A stretch of 64,000 bases of DNA from Ignavibacteriaceae bacterium (GCA_023229425.1 JALNZG010000005.1:62001-126000), one strand, 5' to 3'. Shown: positions 17,752 to 25,451, counted from the first letter of the stretch. Translations and numbers: made by a program. Notes: generated from the letters alone by a model not told the origin.

Positions 17752-18594
17752 CTATTTCTTAAAAACCAGCGCTATCCATTCATCCAATTGCATTTTATCA
17801 ACAAAAGAAAGACCCAATTTTGTGTAACACTTCAGAATATCAGCTTCATCGGTAAACAGCAAACCGGACAAAATAATTTTTCCACCATCTTTAACTTTTG
17901 CGGCAATATCCTTAGCTATAATCAGCAAAACATCTTTTTGAATATTGGCGAGAAGGAAATCGAAATCATGTTCGGCGATATTCCCGATTTCTGCCAAACG
18001 GAATTCAACATTTCCATAAACATGGTTCTGATCAATATTCTCAAGCGCATTTTCGTAACACCATTCATCGTTATCAATTCCCAAAGCGTATTCAGCTCCG
18101 AGTAACACCGAAGCGATTGCAAGAACTCCCGTTCCTGTTCCCACATCAAGGACTTTTGTTTTCGGTTCAATAAACTTTTCACACATAGAAAGCATTAATT
18201 TTGTGGTTTGATGCTCACCGGTGCCGAAAGACATTTTTGGATCAATGGTTATCACTATTTCATCCGGGGCAGAAAAGTATTCCCTAAATGAAGGTTTTAT
18301 TACGATCCGTTCAGTTACCTTGATAACTTTAAGATTTTTTTCCCATTCTTCATTCCAATTAATTTCTTCAACTGCTTTTGTTGAATATTCAAACGAATTG
18401 ATGACGGCGCTTTTTACCAAATGTTGTAAAAAACATTTTACGGTTTCTTCAAGTGTCTCTTTGGCTTCAAAACTTAAAGTAAGGGCATGGTCAAGTTCCA
18501 CAATACCTAACGGCTGAAGTTCCCACAATAAACCGCTTAAAAGTTCCACATTAAAAGGTTCGGTTTCAATAGTTATTTCGGAAAATGTTCTCAT
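17752..18594 (-). CDS. prmA: Ribosomal protein L11 methyltransferase
   Basis: S-adenosylmethionine-dependent methyltransferase that trimethylates lysines and the N-terminus of ribosomal protein L11. The 280 residues have the PrmA layout: an N-terminal L11-binding domain (about 1-100), a short linker, then a Rossmann-fold domain with FGTGEHQTTKLM, motif I VLDVGTGTGVLAIAS and the NIQKDVLL motif (PrmA counterpart of NI-LA-PL). The length is standard. It is monocistronic and divergent from the barrel gene at 18725. Confidence 0.93.
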   Translation of the reverse strand: MRTFSEITIETEPFNVELLSGLLWELQPLGIVELDHALTLSFEAKETLEETVKCFLQHLVKSAVINSFEYSTKAVEEINWNEEWEKNLKVIKVTERIVIKPSFREYFSAPDEIVITIDPKMSFGTGEHQTTKLMLSMCEKFIEPKTKVLDVGTGTGVLAIASVLLGAEYALGIDNDEWCYENALENIDQNHVYGNVEFRLAEIGNIAEHDFDFLLANIQKDVLLIIAKDIAAKVKDGGKIILSGLLFTDEADILKCYTKLGLSFVDKMQLDEWIALVFKK

Positions 18595-18724
18595 TTTATT
18601 CCTACTCCGGTCTTTTTATCTCGTTCTTTTAAAAGATATTATTTATATTGGGTCTAAATAACATAAGTTTATTCATGTACATAGATCTCAAAAATAAATC
18701 AGTATCAATTTAAAGGTTTCCTAA

Positions 18725-19510
18725 ATGAAAAACATGATTGTAGTCCCCTTATTCCTTTTCTTTTTTTTATTAACAAGCTCAAGCCAAGCAGATAGGAGAT
18801 ATTTTGGGCGCTCGTATATGGCAAATACACTCCCGGCAAAAGCATTTGAATTTGAGTTGTGGAATACAGCTCGCATAGGGAAAGCAGATGGTTATTTTTA
18901 CCGTTTTCAGCCAAGAATGGAATTTGAATATGGAATAACCGATAGACTTACAACATCATTCTACATGAATTTTAACAGTCGAGAAATTGAAACCTCGACA
19001 ATATCATCAAAAGAATTCGGATTTGATGGTTCCGCAATTGAACTCCGTTACCGTTTAACAGAACTTGGAGAATTGTTTGTTGATCCTGCTCTCTATTTTG
19101 AATTAACTTATGCTGGTTCTGAAGTTGAATACGAATCAAAAATAATATTATCTAAACGGATGGGTAATATCATTACAGCACTAAATGTTACCTGTGAAAT
19201 TGAGAGAGACGTAATAGCAAGTAAACATAAAACTAGTTTTGAATTAACGGGAGGAATAGGTTATGATATTACTCCTACTTTTGCGGCGGGAATTGAATTT
19301 AAAAACCATACTAACTTTGACGATATTTATGGAAAGAAAACAAATTCTGCATTGTTCGTCGGTCCATCGGTAAATTTGTTGACCGAAAAATTCTATTTTA
19401 CAATTAACTTCTTAGCTCAAGTAACTGGCTCACCTGCAGTTAAATCGGGTTTGGATTTAACAGGTCACGAGAAGTATGAAATAAGAACAATTCTCGGTAT
19501 AGAACTATGA
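18725..19510 (+). CDS. Putative outer-membrane beta-barrel protein
   Basis: A 261-residue protein with a signal peptide (hydrophobic stretch up to SSQA, about residue 21). The mature part is built of alternating amphipathic strands (FEYGITDRLTTSFYMNFN, IELRYRLTELGELFVDPALYFELTYAG, AGIEFKNHTNF), typical of a small outer-membrane barrel. It is translationally coupled to the downstream cytochrome lipoprotein gene (four-base overlap ATGA), suggesting the two act together, perhaps with a redox or metal-related role. No family is recognised. Confidence 0.75.
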   Translation: MKNMIVVPLFLFFFLLTSSSQADRRYFGRSYMANTLPAKAFEFELWNTARIGKADGYFYRFQPRMEFEYGITDRLTTSFYMNFNSREIETSTISSKEFGFDGSAIELRYRLTELGELFVDPALYFELTYAGSEVEYESKIILSKRMGNIITALNVTCEIERDVIASKHKTSFELTGGIGYDITPTFAAGIEFKNHTNFDDIYGKKTNSALFVGPSVNLLTEKFYFTINFLAQVTGSPAVKSGLDLTGHEKYEIRTILGIEL

Positions 19511-19788
19511 GATTTCCCCTTGTGCAAATCTTCATTTTGCTTGCTCTGGCTGGGTGTTCAAGCGAAAGATCAATTAAACAAAAAAACGGGAATTCAACGG
19601 CAGAGCAGTTGTATAAAGATAAATGCGGTGGTTGTCATGCTCTTTATCAAAGAGAGAAATTTGCGGAGGGGAACTGGGGGGAAGTTTTAGTCAGAATGGA
19701 AAAGAAAGCCAATTTGAATGAATATCAAAGCAGATTAATCAGGGAGTATCTTGTGGTTCAACCCGACTCTCTTAAAAATATGAATTAG
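19507..19788 (+). CDS. Small c-type cytochrome lipoprotein
   Basis: A 93-residue protein with a lipobox (LLALAGC, Cys at about 17) and one CxxCH heme-attachment site, CGGCH, in LYKDKCGGCHALYQ. The sequence after the motif is short, as in split-Soret or diheme-like small cytochromes; a Met ligand could be the one in VRMEKK. It is probably an envelope electron carrier. Its start overlaps the stop of the barrel gene by four bases, so the two form an operon. Confidence 0.8.
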   Translation: MRFPLVQIFILLALAGCSSERSIKQKNGNSTAEQLYKDKCGGCHALYQREKFAEGNWGEVLVRMEKKANLNEYQSRLIREYLVVQPDSLKNMN

Positions 19789-19867
19789 TTTTTGGTAATT
19801 GTTTTGTGAATTAAGCCGTTTGCATTATTTTGAAAACAGTAATTCACTTTATTGAAGGAACTAACGC

Positions 19868-21208
19868 ATGGCATCAGTCGAACAGTTTTTAACCCAAATC
19901 AGTGATTTTATCTGGGGTTATCCTTTATTAATTCTTCTTTTCGGAACGCATATCTATTTAACCTTTCGCTTAAAATTTATTCAACGTTTTATTGGCAAAG
20001 GGATTAAAATATCCTTATCCAAAAAGAAAGAAGGTGAAGGAGATATAAGTCAATTTGGAGCTTTAACCACAGCATTAGCAGCAACCATCGGAACGGGAAA
20101 TATTGTGGGTGTTGCCACTGCGGTTGCTGCCGGCGGACCGGGCGCAGTATTGTGGATGTGGCTGACTGGAGTTTTTGGAATTGCAACAAAATACTCCGAA
20201 GCTCTTCTTTCGGTTAAATACCGTGTTTTAAATAAAAATGGTGAATACTCCGGCGGTCCAATGTATGTGCTTGAGAGAGGCTTAAAGATGAAATGGCTCG
20301 CAGTATTATTTGCGGCTTTTACGTCTGTAACTGCTTTCGGAATTGGAAGTATGGTGCAGGCGAATTCTATTGCTTCTTTGGTTGAATCATCTTTTCATAT
20401 TTCACCATGGATAACCGGTGTTATATTAATGGTTTTAACAGCGGTTGTTATCATCGGTGGAATAAAATCAATTGCGAGTGTTTGCGAAAAATTAGTTCCT
20501 TTCATGGCAATTTTTTATGTGCTTGGGTGTCTTATTATTTTGATTATTAATTATACTACCCTTCCGCATACAATCGGATTAATTTTTTCAAGTGCATTTT
20601 CCGGACAGGCAGTCATTGGCGGTTTTGCGGGAGCAACAATGAAGGAAGCTATTCGTTTCGGAATTGCCCGCGGATTATTTTCAAATGAATCCGGCTTAGG
20701 AAGCGCACCAATAGTAGCTGCGGCGGCACAAACAAAAAATCCTGTTAGACAGGCTCTTGTTTCCTCAACCGGTACGTTTTGGGATACCGTTGTTGTCTGC
20801 GCTATGACGGGACTTGTTGTAGTTAATTCCGGTGAATGGATGAATGGATTAAACGGCGCTACACTCACACAAAAAGCTTTTGCGGATATTCCGTATGTTG
20901 GACCTTTGGTGCTTACCGTTGGATTATTAACTTTTGTATTTTCCACGATCCTCGGATGGTCTTATTACGGTGAAAAAGCCGCGGAATATCTCTTTGGTTC
21001 TAAAATAATTAAACCATACCGCTGGGCTTGGGTTGCTTCCGTGTTGATCGGTTCCGTTCTGTCGCTTCATATCGTTTGGACATTTGCAGATATTACTAAC
21101 GCATTAATGGCTGTTCCAAATTTAATTGCCCTTCTCTTGTTGAGCAAAGTTATCATAGCAGAAACGAAAACACATTTATGGGAGAATAAGTCGGAAGATT
21201 TAGATTGA
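19868..21208 (+). CDS. Sodium:alanine symporter family (AGCS) transporter
   Basis: Inner-membrane Na+-coupled amino-acid importer, 446 residues with about 11 helices. Family signatures are clear: GALTTALAATIGTGNIVGVATAVAAGGPGAVLWMW near the N-terminus and the later GIARGLFSNESGLGSAPIVAAAA. The substrate is likely alanine or glycine, but specificity cannot be read from sequence. The gene stands alone with its own downstream hairpin at 21223-21252. Confidence 0.94.
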   Translation: MASVEQFLTQISDFIWGYPLLILLFGTHIYLTFRLKFIQRFIGKGIKISLSKKKEGEGDISQFGALTTALAATIGTGNIVGVATAVAAGGPGAVLWMWLTGVFGIATKYSEALLSVKYRVLNKNGEYSGGPMYVLERGLKMKWLAVLFAAFTSVTAFGIGSMVQANSIASLVESSFHISPWITGVILMVLTAVVIIGGIKSIASVCEKLVPFMAIFYVLGCLIILIINYTTLPHTIGLIFSSAFSGQAVIGGFAGATMKEAIRFGIARGLFSNESGLGSAPIVAAAAQTKNPVRQALVSSTGTFWDTVVVCAMTGLVVVNSGEWMNGLNGATLTQKAFADIPYVGPLVLTVGLLTFVFSTILGWSYYGEKAAEYLFGSKIIKPYRWAWVASVLIGSVLSLHIVWTFADITNALMAVPNLIALLLLSKVIIAETKTHLWENKSEDLD

Positions 21209-21222
21209 TTTTTTAAAAAAGT

Positions 21223-21252
21223 AAAAGCCGACTCACTATAGAGCCGGCTTTT
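21223..21252. terminator. Rho-independent terminator between the AGCS and tRNA-Ser genes
   Basis: Stem AAAAGCCG-CTC / GAG-CGGCTTTT with one A/C mismatch and a six-base loop, followed by Ts and preceded by As. It lies 15 bases after the symporter stop on the plus strand and just past the 3' end of the minus-strand tRNA-Ser, so it could serve both directions. Confidence 0.8.
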
Positions 21253-21260
21253 ATATTTTG

Positions 21261-21347
21261 CGGAAGGGGTGGGATTCGAACCCACGGTACCCTTGCAGGT
21301 ACACTACCTTTCCAGGGTAGCCAGTTCAACCACTCCTGCACCCGTCC
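21261..21347 (-). tRNA. tRNA-Ser (anticodon GGA)
   Basis: An 87-base type II tRNA. On the minus strand: acceptor GGACGGG / CCCTTCC with discriminator G, D-arm starting at GCAGGAGTGG, anticodon stem CTACC / GGTAG with loop CTGGAAA (anticodon GGA), long variable arm GTACC-TGCA-AGGGTAC, T-arm GTGGG-TTCGAAT-CCCAC. The acceptor stem has one C-U mismatch at the fourth pair. CCA is not encoded. Confidence 0.95.
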
Positions 21348-21493
21348 GAAAATTTATTTTTACGGTACAAATATAAATTTTTTTGACCTTCTTTCCCAAT
21401 ATTTATTCAGCTTTAACCAAATAGATAGCAAAATTATTTCTCTATCCCTTAGAAAAGTTTTAAATTAGGTTTTAGATTTAACAAAAAAGTGAA

Positions 21494-22237
21494 ATGGATA
21501 TAACAATTTTAGAGAAGTCAGTTTTAGCTCTATTCTCAGCGTTACTTGGAGCAGGATTAATATTTTTCGTAAAGCTTGACCATAAAAAGCTCTGCAGTTT
21601 AATTTCAATCTCAGCCGGCGCTCTTTTAGGAGCCGCTGTTATTGGAATTCTGCCGGAAGCATCAACAAATCTTTCCATAATTCAACTAATTATTTCAACT
21701 TTTTCCGGTTATTTGCTCTTTTGGGTGATAAGCAAGTATTACTTTCATGTTTGTCCGGCATGTTCCGCATCTCATTTTGATGAGCAGACCACAAAACGGT
21801 TTTCTGAGATTGTTTTACTGTTATTTACTGCATTGTCTTTCCATTCCTTTCTTGATGGTTTAGCTCTTTCTACAAGTGGAGTTAGCGAGCATGGAAAAGC
21901 AAATTCAATCTTATTGGCAGTTTTAGCACATAAATTCCCGGAAGGATTAGCGCTAGCTTCCTTAATGGTCGGAGCGAATTATACAAAACGCAAAATTGTT
22001 GAATATGTTTTTTTAGTTGAATCAGCGACGGTTGTTGGCGCTTTAGTGGGAGATTTATTTCTTGCAAAATATTTTGATGTTTATTGGCTGGGATTTGTTG
22101 AAGCTCATATAGCAGGTGGATTTGTTTATTTATCATTCCACGCGGTATTCGGAGAGTTGTTAAAGAATCATAAAGCATTGGTTATCGTTTCTTTTCTTGC
22201 CGGGCTATTGATTATCTTTGGAGTAAGCTTAATATAA
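21494..22237 (+). CDS. ZIP-family metal transporter
   Basis: A 247-residue membrane protein with eight helices. The two metal-binding helices are evident: HSFLDGLALS (helix 4) and HKFPEGLALASLMVG (helix 5), the canonical ZIP H-x3-D and H-x2-PEG motifs. Members move Zn2+ or other divalent cations into the cytoplasm. A short Cys/His loop (HVCPACSASHFDEQ) between helices 3 and 4 may bind metal. It is monocistronic. Confidence 0.93.
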   Translation: MDITILEKSVLALFSALLGAGLIFFVKLDHKKLCSLISISAGALLGAAVIGILPEASTNLSIIQLIISTFSGYLLFWVISKYYFHVCPACSASHFDEQTTKRFSEIVLLLFTALSFHSFLDGLALSTSGVSEHGKANSILLAVLAHKFPEGLALASLMVGANYTKRKIVEYVFLVESATVVGALVGDLFLAKYFDVYWLGFVEAHIAGGFVYLSFHAVFGELLKNHKALVIVSFLAGLLIIFGVSLI

Positions 22238-22295
22238 TTAGGAATTGAGAATTACGAATTAGGAATTCTTAGTTTGTTTGTAGTAAAATTATATT

Positions 22296-22378
22296 GGAGA
22301 GATGGCAGAGTGGTTTGAGCCAGAGGCTCATCAGCCTTTGGCTGAGAATGCGGCAGTCTCGAAAAAAATTATGAATAT
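22296..22378 (+). pseudogene. tRNA-Ser(CGA) 5' half, fragment A, with D-loop insert
   Basis: An 83-base unit beginning GGAGAGATGGCAGAG, the exact 5' end of the intact tRNA-Ser at 22463. It carries a 30-base insert (22316-22345) in the D-loop, made of two hairpins (GAGCC-AGA-GGCTC and TCAGCC-TTT-GGCTGA), then continues through the anticodon stem and loop CTCGAAA and stops matching just 3' of the loop (about 22365), where AT-rich spacer follows. No variable arm, T-arm or acceptor 3' strand, so not a functional tRNA. Confidence 0.85.
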
Positions 22379-22462
22379 GGAGAGATGGCAGAGTGGTTTG
22401 AGCCAAAGGTTCATCAGCCTAGGGCTGAGAATGTGGCAGTCTCGAAAAAAAATTATGAATAC
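22379..22462 (+). pseudogene. tRNA-Ser(CGA) 5' half, fragment B, with D-loop insert
   Basis: An 84-base unit in tandem with fragment A and built the same way: tRNA 5' half, D-loop insert (22399-22428), anticodon loop, then the same AAATTATGAATA spacer. Its insert differs from that of A at four bases: three fall in hairpin loops and one turns a G-C pair into G-U, so both hairpins still fold. The rest of the tRNA is missing. Confidence 0.85.
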
Positions 22463-22551
22463 GGAGAGATGGCAGAGCGGTTGAATGCGGCAGTCTCGAA
22501 AACTGTTATACTGGGTAACTGGTATCGAGAGTTCGAATCTCTCTCTCTCCG
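22463..22551 (+). tRNA. tRNA-Ser (anticodon CGA), intact
   Basis: A complete 89-base type II tRNA: acceptor GGAGAGA / TCTCTCC with discriminator G, short D-arm GCA..TGC, anticodon stem GCAGT / ACTGT with loop CTCGAAA (anticodon CGA), long variable arm, T-arm GAGAG-TTCGAAT-CTCTC. It lacks the D-loop insert of the neighbouring copies. CCA is not encoded. This is the only copy of the four that can fold fully. Confidence 0.94.
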
Positions 22552-22558
22552 CTCAAAA

Positions 22559-22597
22559 AAAAATCCCTTAGAACTTTTAGTTTTAAGGGATTTTTCA
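22559..22597 (+). terminator. Terminator after tRNA-Ser(CGA)
   Basis: Stem AAATCCCTTA (22561-22570) / TAAGGGATTT (22584-22593) followed by a T-rich tract, starting eight bases past the tRNA end. The fourth copy at 22931 is followed by a hairpin of similar design. Confidence 0.8.
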
Positions 22598-22675
22598 TTT
22601 TTTAATGATCGTTCTTTTTTTATTTTGATTTGAATAATTCAATAACCTATGGCTAGGCAGTCGAAGGATAAAATC

Positions 22676-22924
22676 ATGTTTTACATTTATGTTTTGTGGA
22701 GTGAGAAACTAAGTAAAAGATATGTTGGATACACTTCCGATATAGTAAAACGTGTGCACGAGCATAACCAGGGAAGCTCTAAATTTACAAAAGGTGGTGT
22801 TCCTTGGAAGTTGGTTCGCACTGAAGAATATTCTAGCAAGACAGAAGCGATCAAGAGGGAAACATTCTTAAAAACAGGTGTTGGGAGAAAATGGTTAGAT
22901 GATAATATTGGAATAGGGGAATAG
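22676..22924 (+). CDS. Free-standing GIY-YIG endonuclease-domain protein
   Basis: An 82-residue protein consisting of one GIY-YIG domain: YIYVLWS for the first motif, KRYVGYTS for the second, the catalytic Arg in DIVKRVHEHN and the Glu in RETFLKTGVGRKWLDD. It belongs to the small UvrC-N-like/YhbQ-type group. The start at 22676 has a GAAGGA ribosome-binding site; an upstream ATG at 22649 is possible. It is bracketed by tRNA-Ser copies: the intact gene with its terminator lies upstream, and the damaged copy begins six bases after the stop. This position suggests a role in the rearrangement, but small GIY-YIG genes are common in this group, so the link is unproven. Confidence 0.85.
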   Translation: MFYIYVLWSEKLSKRYVGYTSDIVKRVHEHNQGSSKFTKGGVPWKLVRTEEYSSKTEAIKRETFLKTGVGRKWLDDNIGIGE

Positions 22925-22930
22925 TCCGAA

Positions 22931-23046
22931 TGAGAAACATAGCGGTTTGAGCCAGAGGCTCATCAGCCTTTGGCTGAGAATGCGGCAGTCTCGAAAACTG
23001 TTATACTGGGTAACCGGTATCGAGAGTTCGAATCTCTCTCTCTCCG
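22931..23046 (+). pseudogene. tRNA-Ser(CGA)-like copy D, D-loop insert and damaged 5' end
   Basis: From 22978 to 23046 it is identical to the intact gene except for one base in the variable arm (T to C, still paired). It also carries the 30-base D-loop insert (22948-22977), identical to that of fragment A. The 5' end reads TGAGAAACATAGCGG where GGAGAGATGGCAGAGCGG is expected: the acceptor strand has two mismatches and the D-stem 5' strand is lost. It is probably non-functional, although the anticodon, variable and T-arms are intact. Confidence 0.8.
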
Positions 23047-23050
23047 CATT

Positions 23051-23090
23051 AAAAATCCTTTAAGATAAATTGTTTTGAAGGATTTTTTCT
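23051..23090 (+). terminator. Terminator after tRNA-Ser-like copy D
   Basis: Stem AAAAATCCTT (23051-23060) / AAGGATTTTT (23078-23087) followed by Ts, just past the 3' end of the copy. Together with the hairpin at 22559 it suggests that copy D was once a complete transcription unit. Confidence 0.75.
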
Positions 23091-23181
23091 TTTTAAACAA
23101 TCACCACTTTTTATTCTCTCAAGAATATTTCATTTTACTATTGTGATTTCTTTTATTTCTTTAATTAAATAATGGAATGGT

Positions 23182-23967
23182 ATGAATCTCTTCAATCTTA
23201 AAAAACCTATCATCGGGATGATCCATGTTGATGCGTTGCCCGGAACTCCAAAGTATAAGGGAAGCATTAAAGCGATTATTGAAAAGGCGAAATCGGAAGC
23301 ATCTCTCTACCAATCGTTGGGTGTTCCTGCATTGATGATCGAAAATATGCACGACGTTCCTTATCTAAATCGAAATGTCGGTCCGGAAATAACTGCACTG
23401 ATGAGCATTATCCTTTATGAGATTAAACGGAACGTTGACCTACCTCTTGGCATTCAAATACTCGCGGGAGCTAACAAAGAAGCAGTTGCCTCTGCGCATT
23501 CTGCCGGAGCAGATTTTATACGCGCAGAAGGATTTGTTTTTGCGCATGTTGCAGATGAAGGAATGTTTAATTCGGATGCCGGTGAATTGCTTCGTTACAG
23601 AAAACAGATTAGCGCCGAAAATATTTTAATTTTTACCGACATAAAGAAAAAGCATAGCTCACATGCAATTACTGCCGATACAAATATTATAGAGACTGCC
23701 AAAGCCGCTGAATTCTTTTTAAGTGATGGCGTTGTTATTACCGGAAGCAGTACCGGAACTGAACCGTCGTTGGAAGAAATAAAATCAGTTAAAAACAATG
23801 TTACGTTACCTGTTATTGCCGGTTCCGGTATAACTGCGGAAAACATTAAACAGTATCTCGAGTATTGCGATGCTTTGATCATCGGTTCTTACTTTAAGCA
23901 GGAAGGGAAGTGGTTTAATCCGATTGATCCAAAGAGAGTGAAAATGGTTTTGGACAAGATTAAATAA
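23182..23967 (+). CDS. BtpA/SgcQ family TIM-barrel protein
   Basis: A 261-residue protein with the conserved opening KPIIGMIHVDALPGTP, the ENMHDVPY motif, and the phosphate-binding-like C-terminal strand-loops VVITGSSTGTEPSLEEI and VIAGSGITAENIKQYL. BtpA was first described as a factor affecting photosystem I stability in cyanobacteria; in other bacteria the family is a TIM-barrel of uncertain enzymatic role. It stands alone after the tRNA cluster. The family assignment is firm; the function here is unknown. Confidence 0.88.
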   Translation: MNLFNLKKPIIGMIHVDALPGTPKYKGSIKAIIEKAKSEASLYQSLGVPALMIENMHDVPYLNRNVGPEITALMSIILYEIKRNVDLPLGIQILAGANKEAVASAHSAGADFIRAEGFVFAHVADEGMFNSDAGELLRYRKQISAENILIFTDIKKKHSSHAITADTNIIETAKAAEFFLSDGVVITGSSTGTEPSLEEIKSVKNNVTLPVIAGSGITAENIKQYLEYCDALIIGSYFKQEGKWFNPIDPKRVKMVLDKIK

Positions 23968-24024
23968 ATCTCTTCTTGCCGTGTGCATTGTTTTCATTTT
24001 CTGATTTTTAATCATTTTATACTC

Positions 24025-24094
24025 AATTTATTTTGAATCGGAAAACAAAATTATTACTTTCAAGTATCTAATTAGAAATAAATACGGTTGTAAG
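24025..24094 (+). promoter_or_regulatory. Upstream element shared with 30535
   Basis: Gap-free similarity to the sequence directly before the universal stress gene at 30605. Shared blocks in the same spacing: ATTTATTTTGAATC, TATTACTTTC, TATC-TA, GAAATAAATACGG and AAG. Both copies lie upstream of plus-strand genes. It could be a promoter or operator. The first copy is about 130 bases from the gene at 24224. Confidence 0.45.
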
Positions 24095-24223
24095 AGTTTG
24101 CGATTATCTTAAGATTTTGTTTCCGTATAATTGCATCTTGAAAAATTTGGAGTTTGATAAATAAACAAACCGCAGAAGCGGAATTGTTAATAGTAAAAAG
24201 TCTATCTAAATATTGAGGTTGAT

Positions 24224-24745
24224 ATGGAAATAATAAATATTGCTGCCATTATAATAAGTCCAATTATAGCTGTAAGCATTACTCTTTGGTACCAAAACAA
24301 TAAAGCTAAACAAGATGCTAAATATCGTTTGTTTTTAATTTTGATGGCACACCGAAAACGTCTTGTCCCGACTTATGATTTAGTTGACTCTCTAAATACA
24401 ATTGATGTTATCTTCTCGAACCACGAAAATGTGATAAAGCTATGGCATGAATATTATGCTTTATTGTGCCAAAAATTCGACGAAACAAATTATGAAGCTC
24501 GTTCCCACAAACATCTTCAATTATTATCAGTGATGGCAAAAGTTCTTGGTTATAAAAATATTCAGCAGATAGATATTGATAGTTTTTATGTACCGGAAGC
24601 CCATGGTTCAATTGTAGAGTTATCTTACAAAATTCAAACGGAGCTTTTAAGAGTCTTGGAAAACACCTCGCATTTTTTAGGAGTTCAAAAAGATCTAAAA
24701 GGTAAATCCACAGAAACTGATAACCAAAATCTTATTGCAAAATAA
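24224..24745 (+). CDS. DUF6680-like membrane-anchored protein
   Basis: A 173-residue protein with one N-terminal membrane helix (about 4-22), a basic stretch, then a helical domain with the sequence RLFLILMAHRKRLVPTYDLVDSLNTIDVIF, which I associate with the DUF6680 family (recalled, not searched). The C-terminal 30 residues are hydrophilic. Function unknown; it opens an accessory stretch of unlinked small genes. Confidence 0.7.
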   Translation: MEIINIAAIIISPIIAVSITLWYQNNKAKQDAKYRLFLILMAHRKRLVPTYDLVDSLNTIDVIFSNHENVIKLWHEYYALLCQKFDETNYEARSHKHLQLLSVMAKVLGYKNIQQIDIDSFYVPEAHGSIVELSYKIQTELLRVLENTSHFLGVQKDLKGKSTETDNQNLIAK

Positions 24746-24863
24746 ATAAGTAAATGTTGAAATATTTAAACAATTATTTAAACATATATATCATTGAGAG
24801 CCGTTTATAGATTACGACATAATGATAGGCTTTATCGTTTAATTAAGTATAGGGAATAATATA

Positions 24864-25451
24864 ATGACAAAGAGTAGAACTACGATTTCAAAAGAAATAA
24901 AAGAAAAGGTCCTAAAAGAATTTAATCACCGATGTGCTATCTGCGGATCAGTAAATCCACATTTACACCATATTGATGAAAATCCCTCTAATAATGAAAT
25001 AGAAAACTTGATCCCGTTATGTCCAAATCATCATCTTAGTGATCAACATAATCCAACAAGTACAATTCCCTTTTATAAAATGAAATTATTTCGAGAATAT
25101 AAAGACCCGACTATTCTTTTATCAAAATTTGATCCTCTTTACCAACGTATTATATTTTTGTATGACATTCATGATAAAAGTCTTGATAATGAATTAATTG
25201 ACAAGTCGGGTGAATTGATTAGATTTATATCTTTTCTTAATATGGGCGAATTTTATAAACAAGAAGTGCAAAAATTGATAAGTTCTTCGCCCAGAGAATA
25301 TTCAAACATTCGTCCACTGCATGTGTATGCGGAAGAATATAGAGGTCGATTAATTAGTAATAGAAAAAAGACAATTGATTTGATTGTTGAATTACTACGT
25401 TATCAAAATTGGAGTGATAAAGAGAGTGGATCAAAGTCAACAAATTCTTAA
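24864..25451 (+). CDS. HNH endonuclease-domain protein
   Basis: A 195-residue protein with an N-terminal HNH nuclease module: CAICGS at about 24, HLHHIDENPSNN, the central Asn in NEIENLIPLCPNHH and the closing CPNHH. Two CxxC/CxxH pairs give the zinc-binding frame and the LHHID histidines the active site. The C-terminal 110 residues are helical and unassigned. It has no adjacent partner or methyltransferase, so it could be a solitary defence nuclease or a mobile-element remnant. Confidence 0.85.
   Translation: MTKSRTTISKEIKEKVLKEFNHRCAICGSVNPHLHHIDENPSNNEIENLIPLCPNHHLSDQHNPTSTIPFYKMKLFREYKDPTILLSKFDPLYQRIIFLYDIHDKSLDNELIDKSGELIRFISFLNMGEFYKQEVQKLISSSPREYSNIRPLHVYAEEYRGRLISNRKKTIDLIVELLRYQNWSDKESGSKSTNS

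Noticed and set aside
20551..20946. Minus-strand 131-residue frame opposite the AGCS transporter
   Set aside because: Shadow frame; the plus strand encodes a complete, motif-bearing transporter.
22296..22551. Possible CRISPR-like array: three regularly spaced similar units of about 84 bases
   Set aside because: The repeated part is tRNA 5' sequence, the spacer is the same in each unit, and there are only three units; no cas genes nearby.
22302..22633. Open frames over the tRNA-Ser cluster that would encode short proteins (MAEWFEPEAH..., MAEWFEPKVH...)
   Set aside because: They are translations of tRNA and insert sequence; no ribosome-binding logic and the frames are explained by the tRNA copies.
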